A DNA stretch of 64,000 nucleotides from Oscheius sp. JU75 (GCA_037178855.1 JASJZC010000007.1:9858001-9922000), one strand, 5' to 3'; positions 34,319 through 46,497 are shown, numbered from the stretch's first letter. Translations and numbers: made by a program. Notes: a model not told the origin generated them from the letters alone.

Positions 34319-34694
34319 TACAGCGATTGTGCCATGGGTAACAGTTCAAGAGTTCACCATTGAATTTACAATTAGACTACTGGATATATTGACCATCGTA
34401 GGGTAGAGTTTTCCACAGTGATCAGCTTTTGTTAATGGTAACTGTCTTTAAGCGTGTCTACACAGCGCTTTTCCAGGAAACTTTCTTCTGTGTAAATCAA
34501 ACAATTTCTACTTTCTCCGCAGTTTATTTTAGCTCAATAAATGAACTAAAACTGTTCAGCGAAAAAATTTGAACAAGAAATTATTTTAAGGTAAATCTTT
34601 GTTTGTATGGTAATAGGCAATAATAAAGTCATTTTAGGAACGCCTTTACTTTTGTAGCAAGCTACTACCAATTTACAGGAGGATAGAGACCTTG

Positions 34695-34770
34695 GTTTTT
34701 TGTTCGCGCGCAAATACTGTGCCGTCAGCGTTCAAATTCAGGTGCCGCTGGACGTTGGAAATAGACTATA
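34695..34770. mobile_element. truncated copy of the 29.1-kb MITE (inverted)
   Basis: These 76 bp are the reverse complement of the first 76 bp or so of the element at 29097, with no difference that I can see. They end in GTTGGAAATAGACTATA. The rest of the element and the other terminus are missing. Confidence 0.8.
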
Positions 34771-36990
34771 TCCTGCCAGTGGCTATTTAAAGAAAATTAA
34801 ACATTAGTTGACGCATAATACAAAACCTAACATAGTATACGCACGTTGTGTTATATGTCAGCCATGCTCATACAACTTATCTATCGTCTGAGCTGATCTG
34901 TATGCAGGCAGTTTCGCCACCAAATATTCGTGTAGCTGATGGAAACCATATCCTACCTTGCATACAATGTTTCATTTCTATGCTGTTCGATCTCTCCCGA
35001 CTTTCTCATTCTTCTGCATGTAAACAAACATCTTCTGTATGTACAGTATCATAGTCTAACAGTTTGATCTGAAAAACCACTAAAACAATGATCATGCCCA
35101 GCTAAACAACTGGCTTAACGTCAAAACACATGATTCACTTGACGCAAAGTGTAGATTCAATGCGAATTTTTGTTGCTAACTCGATCAGTTTTAATCCTAG
35201 TATTAAGCAGGAAAAGAGCAGGTAGGGAAAGTAGAACCATCACATCTCTATTGTATGTGCGTAATCCGGTCAGCTGATAAGCGACAAACTTGATCTTGTG
35301 TCGTAGAGATGAATCAGTAAAAAATTTTTGGTTTTTCTACTTATCTTTTGCACAAAAGTTTTCAAATCTTTCCCAATTCGGAAATCTATAGAATTCGGTT
35401 CTAGATTTGAAATTACATTTTCAGATAACAAACAGAATACAACTAAAGTAGTTGTTTTTTTTTTATAAAACAGCGAAGCAAAATAGTCTACACTTTTCCA
35501 GTACATAGCTAAACGGAAAAAGTGCACCTTGTTATGATCTACTGACCAAAACTCGGTGGAAAACCGTCTATCTGTTATGTAATGTCTAGGACGGCATGCA
35601 CAGCTGTTTATACCCTCCCTTTTAAAACCATGCTAAAAGCCTTCATCTGACTCTTTTGGCGGTATCTGTATCGTCAGTTACTGTCTCTAGTCCAGGACAA
35701 GCCGATGGGACCAAGTTGCTCAAACGTTTCACAGCAGGTTGAAACCATGGTTCCCTGTGAACGTATCATGTAGATCATTTGGCAGAAGTAGGTTAACAGA
35801 GACAGAGCGATACGTTTGGAGGGTATATTGAATAGTATAGTTCACAAGGATGGTTCACAGAAAGTGTCAGACTAGGCGTATAATTTAATAGAGCATTTTG
35901 ATAGACACTGGCATGCTAAGAAGTGACATCTTGAAATTCTGATTTTGTAAAATTAGAGTTCCCAATTAAATAATTTCTCGTAATGCAGTTAGAAATATCT
36001 GTTTAACAATCTTCAAGACATGTGAATGTCACTATATTCTCCCCCTAAAATATGAGAAGAACTCTTTTCCCGACAGCCCTCATTAGTACCTCTTCGGTCG
36101 TTAGCCTCTAGAAATAGTTAGCTTCTTTACCAGTTGAAAGTAGCCCATAAAAAAACCTGCTGTCCTTTACGTCTTGCCCTGATTAAAGTTTCTTTCCCTC
36201 CATAAAAGACATCTTCTTGCCGGCTTCGAATTAATTATGATAATGGCGGTCATGAGTCCAAAGGCTAGCCCAAGTCTTCCCCTTATCCTCGAGTTAGAAA
36301 AAGACTTCTTAACCTGCCTAGGGGCTGTAAATCTCCTCCTCTTAAACAGCCCATGTTTTCATAGGTTCTTCAGCAGAGCGTGTCATGCCCTTGGCCTCTT
36401 CTGTTTAACTTTTAACTTAATGTCGAAAGCAACACGCATGATTTCTGTTTACGTTCCTTCCTCTGCGTACTATTTCTATCCCAAAACTTTTGTCATCCGA
36501 CAGTGTTCGCAATCTGGACCTTCGCTACCCTTCCGGTGTGACGCCGCACTTACATTTCAAATCTTTTATCGGCCCCCGTATCCGTTCAGCTGGCCTCCAA
36601 GGTGAACAAGTGTGGCGGTGGTGTCTACAAGCAGATTATGCATGCGTACTTCCCTTTTCGCAGCTACCGTAACCAGTGTTTTCTCCGCATATCAAATACG
36701 CAAAGGTGTTCCCTTTCGTTCTCGTAAACCTGAATAAATTAAAGAGACACGCCCATGAGATTAATCGCCTCGACCACCGTCGCAAGATTGTGAGGAAACG
36801 GCTAACCTTTTTCACATCTCTTGGGCGTGAAAACTGTACTTGTGCGCGTTGAACTGTTGAAAATCGCATTGAATGTGAGTAGGGCGCGCTGCGACCGAGA
36901 TTCCGATCAGTCTGTGCCAGAAAACAGCCTGTAATCGGGAGCTGGAAAAAGGGAGGGGGAAAGTAGTCTATGGGATTGCGCTGCTGCGAT
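34771..36990. other. AT-rich stretch, no supported gene
   Basis: Several short open frames are present. Around 36520-36730 two overlapping frames look mildly protein-like (one reads SVQLASKVNKCGGGVYKQIM) but I found no start, no consistent splice structure and no family. Confidence 0.3.
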
Positions 36991-36997
36991 AGATAGA

Positions 36998-37372
36998 ATG
37001 ACCGAGATCGCCGCAGTCGATCAGGTCTTCCTGTTCCGACACCGCCTAGTTTTCAACTTCTTCTCCTCAATTGATCTCTCAACTTTTCTTCGTTACCTTT
37101 ACACTCCAGTCGGTCACAATCCAGGTCTTAGAAATGAGAGACCGCTCAGTGCCATCTTGCGCACGGATTAGCCGGGGGTATTACAGTTCGAGCGGCCACC
37201 GAATCAACACACTTTGCCACAAGTTTATTGCCGCAACTTTTGCGATTCTTTGACCCTACTCTCTTCCTCATACCAAAAACATTTCTCATTTTAATGTTCA
37301 CATTTCAGCGAGTCACTATGAGGACACAGAATACAGATTCACTAAGATACCGGAAGTGGGAGTGACGGATTG
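36998..37372 (+). CDS. hypothetical small protein, two-exon candidate
   Basis: The ATG at 36998 (MTEIAAVDQVFLFRHRLVFN) is open for 57 codons. A weak GTCTTA donor near 37121 joined to an acceptor before 37311 keeps phase and yields a tail that looks like real protein: ASHYEDTEYRFTKIPEVGVT, stop at 37370-37372. Predicted length is about 62 residues. No family was recognised and the donor is poor, so confidence is low. Confidence 0.25.
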
Positions 37373-37982
37373 AAAAGACAAGCTAACAGGAACAGGCAAT
37401 AAGGGGTTGACAGATAGTGACAGGCTGATAGGTTGACAGAGAGCAGTTTTATGTCAATACAGAAGGTTCCGTTATCAATATCCCCGAATCCTACTTGTAT
37501 GCAAAATATTCCATGTTTTTTGTCTCTCCTGACAAAACTAGCAGTCATAAAATTCAAGCACACACAGATTTATCCTTGAGGGTTATCCTTGACTGTTGTA
37601 GAGACAGTCTGGGAAGGCTGGGGCGGAGATCTGACATGTGGCATGTCCTTGGCAATTTGGCGGGCCTTCGATTGGCCGATCTACGCGCTCACTTCCCATC
37701 TACAGAACTCGTTCTGCCCGCTACCGACGTCGTTGATAGCATCAATATAGTACTTTTGGACCAACAATATCAGGCCAACAAGTCTCTCTTTTTCATTCAC
37801 TAGATCGGCCTACACCGATCAACTTTTTTTGGCAGCTTAGTGAAAGCGATGGCTTGTTATCTAGGCTAGTGATAACGAGCCTCTGCATGCAAATCCTTTT
37901 TATTACAATAGAAACAAACAATCCATCGCTCTTTGTTATTTCCCACTTTTTCAGTATAATTTTTCGATTTGCAGGATCAACC

Positions 37983-40697
37983 ATGATTGATATTCCGTCA
38001 AACGTGCGTCTCGGTGAGTTTCTCTTCCTGTTCTCTATCCTGGTAGTCAGTTTTCGACCAAAAGATAGATGCTAATTAAGCCAAAAGATGCCCCCGGATG
38101 CGAGAAGGGGACAGTGTGCTATTGTCATCGGCTGATTCGCGCTGATCGGACCGGGCCGATTCCTGTTCTTAGTGCGCATTGAGGCAAATGACGTCAAGAC
38201 ATGAGTCAGGCCAACAGAAGCCAATTCGTCAGACAGCCTGTATTCTTGACAATGCTTCGGTTTTGTCTTCTTTTCTGACTCTCTGTCTCTGTTTCTCTGT
38301 CTCCCTGTCCCTCTGCCTATCTGTCTCTCTTTCTTTTTCTCTCTGTCTCTCTGTCTCTCTGTCTCTCTTTTTTTAACCCACCCGCATTCCATTGGCTATG
38401 AAGGGGTACAAAGACTAACCGCATGGCGGCCGGAAACAAAACGGCACCATTTATCATTCGGAAACAGCCTCCTCCTGAAAAGTTGTATCTGCTTATACAG
38501 TAGACATACTCGCGAAATTGGCTCAATTGTTGCATGGCCTGACACCGTTCTGGTTATTTTCGTCCCTCCTCAAAATGATAAGGTTTCTCAAAAGTAATGT
38601 TTTTCTTTCCCCTAGCTACCAGTTTCCTCTTTCCTGCCTTTCTCTTAACTACGTGTAGCATAGAAGAAATAATAGTAAACTAAAAACCGGAAGACGTCTT
38701 GAAAGATTAGCAAACAAGCGCGACTCTTCACACCGAAGTTGTTGGTTCATAGGTTTATTATGTTCCCTCTCCGGGTTCCTGTTCTCCCAGAGTACTGTTT
38801 CTCATCTCGTAATCGAAAAATCTAAAAATTGCCCTACCACCTGAAAATATTTTCGAACACCCTAGTGGCCTAATCTCTACCACAGAGGCCGGTCTCCTTT
38901 CCTCTCGTTCTCTATCACAACAAAAATTCAGCAGAATGGCTCTGTTCAGCACACACACACAACTTCTATTTGTTCTCGATTATCTCTTAGAACTATGTTT
39001 TGACTTCCTCAGTTTTTCGGTCACCACGTATGTGTGCCTGTTTGTTTGACCAATGCTACGGATGCCGTGCCGTGTACCTGACTTTTTTCACAGCTACCGC
39101 GACAGGTTTACCCCCTCTGGCTAAGCCGTTCGCGCATCCTTGTCCAGATTATTGACTACTGACACAAAAGACGAACAAAATAATTGCCTTTCCTGGGTGC
39201 GTTTTCTCTCTTGCCTATGAGCGTGTGGGTGCTTGTTATTGAATTTTGTACACAATGTTTCCATTCAGGTCATAAAACTTTCTTTGAAGTAATGCTACAA
39301 TACATCTGACCCAATACGCCTTTTCATGCTTGTATGAAAAAAAAACTTTGGAAGATAGAGACAGTGAAATAAGGAGACAGAGAGACAGAGGCAAATTAGA
39401 AAGTTCTACTCTCTTCTTCTATTCCTCCCAATTAATCTGTAGTATATTTCCGCACGTTGTTTTTAAAAACAGCTCCTGATCAAGTGCAGAAAAACTCTCT
39501 CCGAATGATGCCTAGTTCCATCCCGTTTATCAGCCTGACTCATGCAACCACCAAACACAGACAGATGGCTCCGAACATAAACATTCCGCCTGTCCACCCG
39601 TTTTTCTCGGCACTTCTCTCTAGAATATCTTCTATTTCAGTCCCAACTATCAGCAAAATGCACGACGAGGACAAGTCCAACCTCAAACACTGCTACAGCG
39701 GCATGGAACCTGGTCGAGCCTTTCCAGCAGAACCCCTCCCACCTTATCCTGCAGGTAAAACTTTTTTTTTTTCGCAGTAGCACGACATTTTCAGGTCCCA
39801 TTCTGGCCAATGTTAAGTATCCGAGAGACTGCACTTCGCCCAAATATATCTGCCCTCACTGTGAGGAAGAGTTTCACGTGAGTTTTTAGGCGATTGAACC
39901 AATTACTTGCAAAGATTTTTTCGCGCCATGGTCAAGCTCTAGCTTGATAGGCTTTGCAATAAAAGGGAGCAAAGCCAACAAATCTTGCTGCTACGATATG
40001 CAAATAGAGACGAGAAAGATATGAGATCAGATTGGCTAGGGCGAAACCGTACAGGCGCGGACAAGTAGATATAGAGACGGTACGAGTTTGACTGCTGACT
40101 GTCCAGATGTTACGGGATGTTTATGGCAGCCTAGGCAGTATGGGGATGTTATTTTCGGAAATCGCATAGTTATGACTGTAATTTCTATTATTTGCTGAGA
40201 TGACAGGGAGAGAATTAAACTGCCTTCGGGGTGGTATGAGAGTGATTACCTTGGTAGTCAAGAGAGTACGGGAGAGAAACTTTCTTACAGCAGATACGGG
40301 GAATCATTCGGCAAAGAATTAAATAATACATTTTCAGTTCCACCGCCTTCACGGAGTTGTCCTCTGTCCCTTCTGTCACAACATCGTCTCGGTCGGACAT
40401 TATGTAAGTACTTATGTATAATTGAAATCTCAAAATATTTAAGAACCAGCGACGTTGCATGGCTCACATGTTAACAGCCCTTCTTCTCTGCTTGACAGCT
40501 GCAGCCATACTAGCTCTGTACTTTGTCCAACTTCCGCAGCAGAGTTTTCTCATCGTTTCCGGTAACCAGACATGTTTTAAAAGAGAAAAACGAACTTTTC
40601 AGTGTGCTTCCTGATGCTCATAAGCATATTCTGTGTCCTACGAGCTCTTCATGTTCGGCACAGCTTGGAAAAAGCCCCCCGCGTCATCGATTACTGA
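37983..40697 (+). CDS. TMEM55/PIP4P-like zinc-ribbon protein with two TM helices
   Basis: Six exons (37983-38013, 39473-39754, 39795-39877, 40338-40403, 40444-40561, 40603-40697) give 224 residues with phase kept. Order of parts: a polar N-terminal third; KYICPHCEEEF and GVVLCPFCHNIVSVGHY, a CxxC...CxxC zinc ribbon; then NQRRC and two adjacent helices, MLTALLLCLTAAAILALYFV and VCFLMLISIFCVLRAL. This matches the C-terminal arrangement of the TMEM55A/B (PIP4P) family, with CGHCKNTF...CPHCRKVSSIGRRYPRKRC followed by two TM helices, at late endosomes or lysosomes. Those proteins were described as PtdIns(4,5)P2 4-phosphatases. The N-terminal zinc motifs and catalytic CxxxxxR of the family are not visible here, so enzyme activity is doubtful. 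The first tiny exon is less certain than the rest. Confidence 0.7.
38281..38371. repeat. TCTCTGTC microsatellite in an intron
   Basis: About 90 bp of CTCTGTCTCTCTGTCTCTCT type sequence in the first intron of the TMEM55-like gene, pyrimidine-rich on the sense strand. Confidence 0.85.
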
Positions 40698-41940
40698 CAG
40701 CAAAGATCTCATGTACAGATGCCATTCAGCTGCCATACTTCACAAGAGAACAGAGACAAACAGTTACATATATACACAGCACGTGTTGATTCTTCCGGTT
40801 GGCATAACTATTATATTGTAGAGAAACTTCACATAATCAATATAAATATGGTCATAGCCGTTTTTATGAGATAATGCAAATCAAAGCAACGTATGGACAT
40901 ACTGAACGCGCATTATTCATGTAATTTTCTTATTAGGAAATATTTGATATCTTATTTTATACACATCGATGGATATTTGTGACTAAAGCTGACTGTACCC
41001 TCTCAAAACCCTTATCAGCCTTCTGTTAAATTGATAACTAACATTCCAGAGCTTTCCTTCACTCAAAACACCAGCCTAAGTCCCATTTGGGGGTAAGTCA
41101 TAACATTTTGAGTGTAAGTCTTACCCTATTATCAGTTAGGTCTCAGTTAGGTCCACTTCAAACTACAAGTATTCCTGTACTTATAGAATATCACGGCTCG
41201 TAGAAGAGAAAGACATTTCTTTGAGGATAGTTTCAGGGTGTGCTGGCCAGTCCAGTACACAATTCTCCATTCAGAAGATTTATCAAGGACAATCAGGGTT
41301 TTAAGAGAATCTTCCTGTGATTTCACCCCTTCTCAAACCATTCACTTTAGCATGGTCCACAGGCAGTTTTTGGTTAATATATAGTCCCTGTACCACGTAG
41401 AAAGGGTGGAGCGCAACTCTGAAGGGTAAACGAATTACAACCTCTACCTCTGTTCTGGAAGAAGACCAGCATCACGTATGTTGATAAATTCATAGCGCAC
41501 CTACTACGGCAGAGGGTTGATTCTCTGCGACGCAGTGAGGTGTGATCGGAGCTTAGTTCTCACAGCAGAGTTTCTACTAGACGTCCCGGTATGTAGGCAG
41601 AGCCTCGAGTGTTTCAAACTGTATTAAACTATCCTGTAAGTCAATTCCTGAAATCCTCTGCTACTCTCCAATGCCCATCAGACTGTACACAAGCAGTGTT
41701 TGATCTATCGGGACAAATGAATTTTCTATTCTATTCCAACCTAGGCTAAAACTTTGCTTTCATCCCGACTTACATTATGAAAAAAGTGCGACGTTCCACC
41801 AAACTTTCATAGGGCATGGTCAAAGTCAGATGTTGTTCTTACGGTACCTGATGGTAGAGAACTGAGATCCGTGTATTTGAACAAAAAGCTGCTTACCATT
41901 TACTCAAACTATTTCAATACTATATTTGATGATGACTGAA
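40698..41940. other. intergenic stretch downstream of the TMEM55-like gene
   Basis: AT-rich with no supported gene. Near 41486-41556 lies a segment beginning AAATTCATAGCGC that resembles one at 57687-57755 and may belong to a dispersed tRNA-related repeat. Confidence 0.35.
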
Positions 41941-41943
41941 CAG

Positions 41944-42394
41944 AGTGGTAATACTTCGGCAGGCGGCCCCGTTCATTTGAATCGGTATTCGCGCTTTTTT
42001 TCCTTTTGGCGGATTTTTGAAATTTCTTCACGATTTTTGATATTCCCCGCTGTTCTTCATCATTTTCGGCCAGAATCTGACATTTTCTCCTTAACAAAAT
42101 AATGTTTCGAGGCAAAATAGAGTAAACACCAGAAGGTATACAGATTAACTTGAAAAATATGCACTTTATTTTGAGGCAAGGGGAAAATCATATTGGCCTT
42201 TTCCTTCGTTCAATCAACTTAAAGAACGGCTAAGAAAATTCAGGAGTAGAAAAAGTTTTGAAAAACGGAAAATATTTCAATAAAAATGATGGAAAACAGT
42301 GGGGAATATCAAAATCGTGATGAAAATTCAAAAAGAAAAAGTGCGCGAAAATCGTTTAAGTGGTCGGGGCCACCTACCGAAGTATTACTGACAG
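41944..42394. mobile_element. foldback (MITE-like) element with imperfect arms of about 130 bp
   Basis: The left arm starts near GTAATACTTCGGCAGGCGGC (41948) and runs to about 42075. The right arm (about 42268-42392) is its reverse complement with many small changes, ending GGCCACCTACCGAAGTATTA. Both arms contain the inner block CACGATTTTTGATATTCCCC or its complement. The loop of about 190 bp is AT-rich and non-coding. Confidence 0.7.
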
Positions 42395-42630
42395 AGTTTG
42401 GAGCGTTCTCTAAATCTCGAAGATCTGCTTGACAGTTATAGCATCGGAGGCTAGCTTGACATTCCCAAAGTCCGATTTGCTTGTCAGTATCTACTAACCC
42501 GTCTGAACAAAATGGACCAGCTACATATTGTGAATGCTATTGGGAATACAAAACTAAGCGTAGAATATACTCGTAATGATGATTGTAACCTTTCTTAGAG
42601 ACTTTTCTTTTTCCATATGACCCTAGAAGA

Positions 42631-43808
42631 GCTTTCAAAACCCCTGGGTAGGTAGGCTTCGGCAATTCAGACGTTTTTTTAACACCAGGCGGGCATTTTT
42701 ACTAAAAGAGTTGCAAAAGCCTTGGTGCAAAATTATAGGGTCATTAGACAAAAACGCTTTTAAAAACTTTTACACGTCACAACTTGTCAACATAAGATGT
42801 CTATGGGGGTAAGACAGTTCGTCTCTGATAGTCACCATGCCTCTTGGTACCCAACTGTCCAGCGACGAGCGTGCTCAGATCAATGTTCTTCAAGATGTAG
42901 GGCTCTCAAACAGGAAGATCGCCGAAAAGCTGGGTCGGAGCAGGAATGTGATTAACAACTACGTACACAATCCCGAATCCTATGAAACTGCTCTACACAC
43001 TGTGCGGCCCAGAAAATTGTCGGTGGTAGACGAGAGACGAGTCTTCAGACGTGTATTCAACCCGTTGTCAGTTGTCGTCAGGTCATCACTGAGCTGAATC
43101 TTCCTGTCTCCAAGTGGACCGTCCTTCGTTCCATCGCACGTAATCCGAATCTGAAGCAAGAAAAGATGAAGCCAGCTCCTCGACTTCAAGCACATCACAA
43201 AGTGGCCAGGCTCAACTTCTGCAGAGTTAAAATGATAACCAATAAGGAAAGGTGTGTCACAATTGTCTTCTTTTTTATTTTTATCCAATAGGTCGTCTTT
43301 TTCGATGAAAAGAAGCTCAATTTGAATGGACCGAACGATTTTGACTACTATTATCACAAGACAGATCCACGCATGATGTCCGGAAAAAATTTCGGAGGCG
43401 GGTCCGTCATGGTCTGGGGTGCTTTCTGCAACGATGAAGTGGTAGAGATGGAGTTCATTACGGCCAAAATGAACAGCAAGGCGTATCAGTAAGTTTTGGA
43501 TAAGCGTCTCCTGCCCTTCAGTCCGGCCAGCAGAGTCTACAGTTATGCTAGCCCGGATCATCTACGCAAATGGAAAGCAGTACGACACTATTGAAGAGCT
43601 TCAGCAAGCGATTTACCGCGATTGGACCCGTATGGACCCCAACTTTTTTTTAAATTTAATATTTTTGTTAATTATTTTAAGCGTTTTTATCTAGTGACCC
43701 TATAATTTTGCACCAAGGCTTTTGCAACTCTTTTAGTAAAAATGCCCGCCTGGTGTTAAAAAAAACGTCTGAATTGCTGAAGCATAGCTACCCAGGGGTT
43801 TTGAAAGC
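42631..43808 (+). mobile_element. Tc1/mariner-like transposon remnant with TIRs of about 115 bp
   Basis: Inverted repeats at 42631-42746 and 43695-43808 match almost base for base, including TTGCAAAAGCCTTGGTGCAA and AACACCAGGCGGGC. Between them is a decayed transposase. The outer ends lack an obvious TA duplication. A further Tc1-end-like string (CCTTATAATTTTGCATCGCA) lies just outside at about 43875-43900, so the true right edge may be further out or a second element may be nested here. Confidence 0.85.
42837..43646 (+). pseudogene. broken Tc1-family transposase
   Basis: The N-terminal helix-turn-helix is intact (LSSDERAQINVLQDVGLSNR, KIAEKLGRSRNVINNYVHNP). The frame then shifts near 43060, after RPRKLSVVDERR. 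The second HTH and the start of the DDE domain continue in another frame (VITELNLPVSKWTVLRSIAR; then [20 protein letters not shown] with the first catalytic Asp, and [11 protein letters not shown]). A stop follows at about 43490. The central part with the second Asp and the third acidic residue is deleted, and the tail ARIIYANGKQYDTIEELQQA resumes. The copy cannot encode a working transposase. Confidence 0.85.
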
Positions 43809-44050
43809 CGCCGAATCTGCTGGTGCAGCTCCCGAAACCTCCAAACGCCATCCCGCTCCAGAATGCACAAAAAACTGGGTGGCCTTATAATTTTGCATCG
43901 CACTGTGTTAAATTCTTATCAGTCAGAAGGATTATGTTGAAGGCTGCCTATTAAAAACACTAACAGTTCAGCTTTGTAGCTAACTATAAGCTGCTACAAA
44001 CAGATAATATTTTCTCGAACAATACCAAGAAGATAATGTTTATTAATTTT

Positions 44051-45343
44051 TTACAGCTTTGGGCTACTGGTGGTAATTTCTGGGTGTCTGGCCTTGGAGA
44101 AACCGATCTGCTTGCCTCCGATGTCGTAGATCTGGCAGTAGGTTCTGATCCAGGTGTCTCCCAAAATCCAGGCGGGGTTGGTTCCTCCAGCTCCCATGGA
44201 GAAGAAGCTGAGAGCGCACTGAAAGTGGACAGATTAGTAACTTTTACACGAATGCAATACCTTTCCGTTTCCGAGTTGAAGGTCAAGAACGTATTCGATT
44301 GAGGGAACATTGTATTTTTGTCCGTTGATGGTAAAGACCAGGTCGGGAAGAGAGAACTCCTGGCTGCAGTCAACAGTGTAGAGCTGATCCTTGCGGTCGT
44401 AGGTGGCCTTGGTCTGCTTGACGATAGCGGTCATAACTTCCTGAGGGCATCCGATCCAGGAGGTACCGGTGTCGGAGATGACCTGATCGCGGTTCTTCTC
44501 GGAGTAGCTTCCGATGGAGAAGCCCTCGATGGGGAACTGCCAGTAGGTCTCGGCAGAAAGGGGAACGTAGTTGACTTGGGCATCGCAATTTACGGTGTCG
44601 ATGGCTCCGTAGGTGATCAGACCGGCGGATCCACCCTGGGCGGGCACGATCATGCGCTCCAGGTAGACGGTGAAGAGGGGCGCAGCAAGCTGGGAGAGGA
44701 CATTCTGCATGGGAGGAACGACCTTGTCGACAGCCAGGGCAGGCCATCCCAAACCGAAGATACCGTCCATTGGCTGGTATCCGAAGACCTGAGCGATCCT
44801 CGTGGCAACTCCGAACTCCTGCTTCTGGACGGTGAGTCCTCCGAAGTTCAGGACATCGGTGGCCAAATGTCCGTTACAGTTTCCAGATCCGTATGTGATG
44901 GTGAACTTCTTGGTCTCAGTGCTGTAGGTGCTGGACTTGGTGGTGTCGAACTTGTTCTTGGTGTATCCACTGCCAGGCTCTCCGTTGCAGGCAGCAGTGG
45001 TGCAACCAGCGTCAATGACCCACAGGTTGGAGGATCCGGTATCCAGAACTACTGTCATGGTCTGGGCAGGGGTTCCCATAGTGATGTTTCCGAGGTAGAA
45101 GTCATCATAAAAGTCCTCAAAAGGCTGGCTTCCAGTCTGGGTTCCGGCGCGGTTTTTGTAGACAGTCTCGAGGTACTGTTCGTAAAGTCCCTGCCTGGAA
45201 ACCAAGTATCAAAAATTTTCGTCCGTCAAGACTTACTTGATAAGTCGAGCACGGTTGGAACCGGATCTGTGGGTGACCATTTTGAAGCTGCCGGCGGCAG
45301 CGGCGACCGCCACAAGGACGGCAAGTACCAAAGCGGTCTTCAT
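44051..45343 (-). CDS. secreted pepsin-family (A1) aspartic protease, nematode ASP type
   Basis: Three exons (45343-45237, 45194-44261, 44218-44051) encode 402 residues. A signal peptide (MKTALVLAVLVAVAAAAGS) and a propeptide of about 45 residues precede the mature start near FEDFYDDFYLGNITMGTPAQ. Catalytic aspartates are in VLDTGSSNLW (about Asp87) and ISDTGTSWIG (about Asp277). The flap is TITYGSGN (about Tyr137). IFGLGWP and AWILGDTWIRTYCQIYD are family landmarks, and cysteines suit the usual disulfides. It is probably a digestive (gut lumen or lysosomal) protease. A TATTTAAA box lies about 100 bp upstream and AATAAA lies about 8 bp after the stop. The second motif has Trp-Ile after DTGTS, an acceptable variant. 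Confidence 0.95.
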
Positions 45344-45437
45344 ACCTGAAAAATTAGGAATAAGTTCGTACACAATGGTTAAAGAACTGCAAGTACGTTT
45401 GCGAAAGGCGCACGCGTAGTACTGATAGGTGAGGGCC

Positions 45438-45447
45438 GTTTAAATAG
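45438..45447 (-). promoter_or_regulatory. TATA-like box of the aspartic protease gene
   Basis: The minus strand reads CCTATTTAAACGG about 100 bp upstream of the ATG. Strongly expressed nematode gut genes often keep such a box; assignment is by position only. Confidence 0.35.
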
Positions 45448-46435
45448 GTCCCGATATTCTTATCGCCAGATCACAAGGACCGTGGCAACACTATCTTTTT
45501 AGCCACGAAGTTTTGCGTCAAAGAAGTCAAACAAGAGAGGAAGAACGTACAAAACACGCTTATTACAGAATTGTTTCTTCTGAAGCTTTTCTTTGAACGA
45601 AAAATAGTACTGAACAAGACGAGACTTTCAGGCCTGACCTCTAGGACATGTCAGGCGCGCCTGTTTTAAAGTGTTGCTGTAGGGCGCGATATATTTGAAT
45701 AGCGGAAAATATCCTAACACAATGCGTTTTGACGCTTGTAAAGCGTCAAAACTAAATTCTTTTTTTGCAGTGGTATTCTAGTCAGACTTCGATTGGACAT
45801 ACTATCTCGATAGCAGCATGTATTTTGTTGCTCATTTATTTTGAGAGAGATCGCTCTGCGAGCGTAAGCGCAAATGAATTTTCTTCTGGTCGTTTCATGT
45901 TAGTTCACAAGAGAACTTACTCATTCAGCAGTTTCATGTTCAAAGACTACTTAATCTTTGTCTCTGCTGATGATCCGTCTTATCAGTTAGTAGTTCTAGA
46001 TCAATCTTGCAGTTCCTTTCAATGTGCGCTAACCGGCGCCCATTTATCAATTTAGGATCACGAGTTCTGCTACCGTCACTCGCAACATGGACCCCATAAA
46101 CTTGTGTTATCTTGAGCTGTTTGTTCAAGTGAGTCCATTTGTTTCGAGATTACAATGAGAATTAAATTTTATTGTATTCAGAGTGTGTTAGACGCGAACA
46201 CATTTTAACTTAAAACGTTTATCAATAACAAGTTGAGAGAGACAGAGAGACATAGAGACAGAGATTTCGTTTAAGGACCGAAGACAAAAAGGAGAGCAAA
46301 AACGGCGATGGATGGACGAAATGCAGCAGATGATGCGACACTCATGATGAAGTAAGACGTCGCAAGAATGGCACACTCACCGATTTTATAGAGTTAAAGA
46401 AAAATTATAGAGCAAAAGAGTAATAGATTCGGGTG

Positions 46436-46497
46436 GATCTGGAATCGAACCTCAGACTGATAGTACCGTCTCGTAGATCAACTGAAAGATACAAAGG
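46436..46497 (-). pseudogene. tRNA-like relic
   Basis: The minus strand has a perfect-looking B box (GGTTCGATTCC) preceded at tRNA spacing by TCAGTTGATCTACGAGAC, similar to a D arm. No acceptor stem can be formed, so this is a decayed tRNA or SINE head. Confidence 0.4.

Noticed and set aside
44318-45349. 343-codon plus-strand open frame
   Set aside because: It is the antisense shadow of the aspartic protease exons, which carry all family motifs on the minus strand. The plus frame is Gly/Val/Asp-rich with no domain.
45940-46128. Minus-strand frame with DGSRTRDPKLINGRR
   Set aside because: SRTRDP is a typical translation of tRNA-like sequence. Here the arm-like segments are in the wrong order for a tRNA, so neither a gene nor a tRNA is supported.
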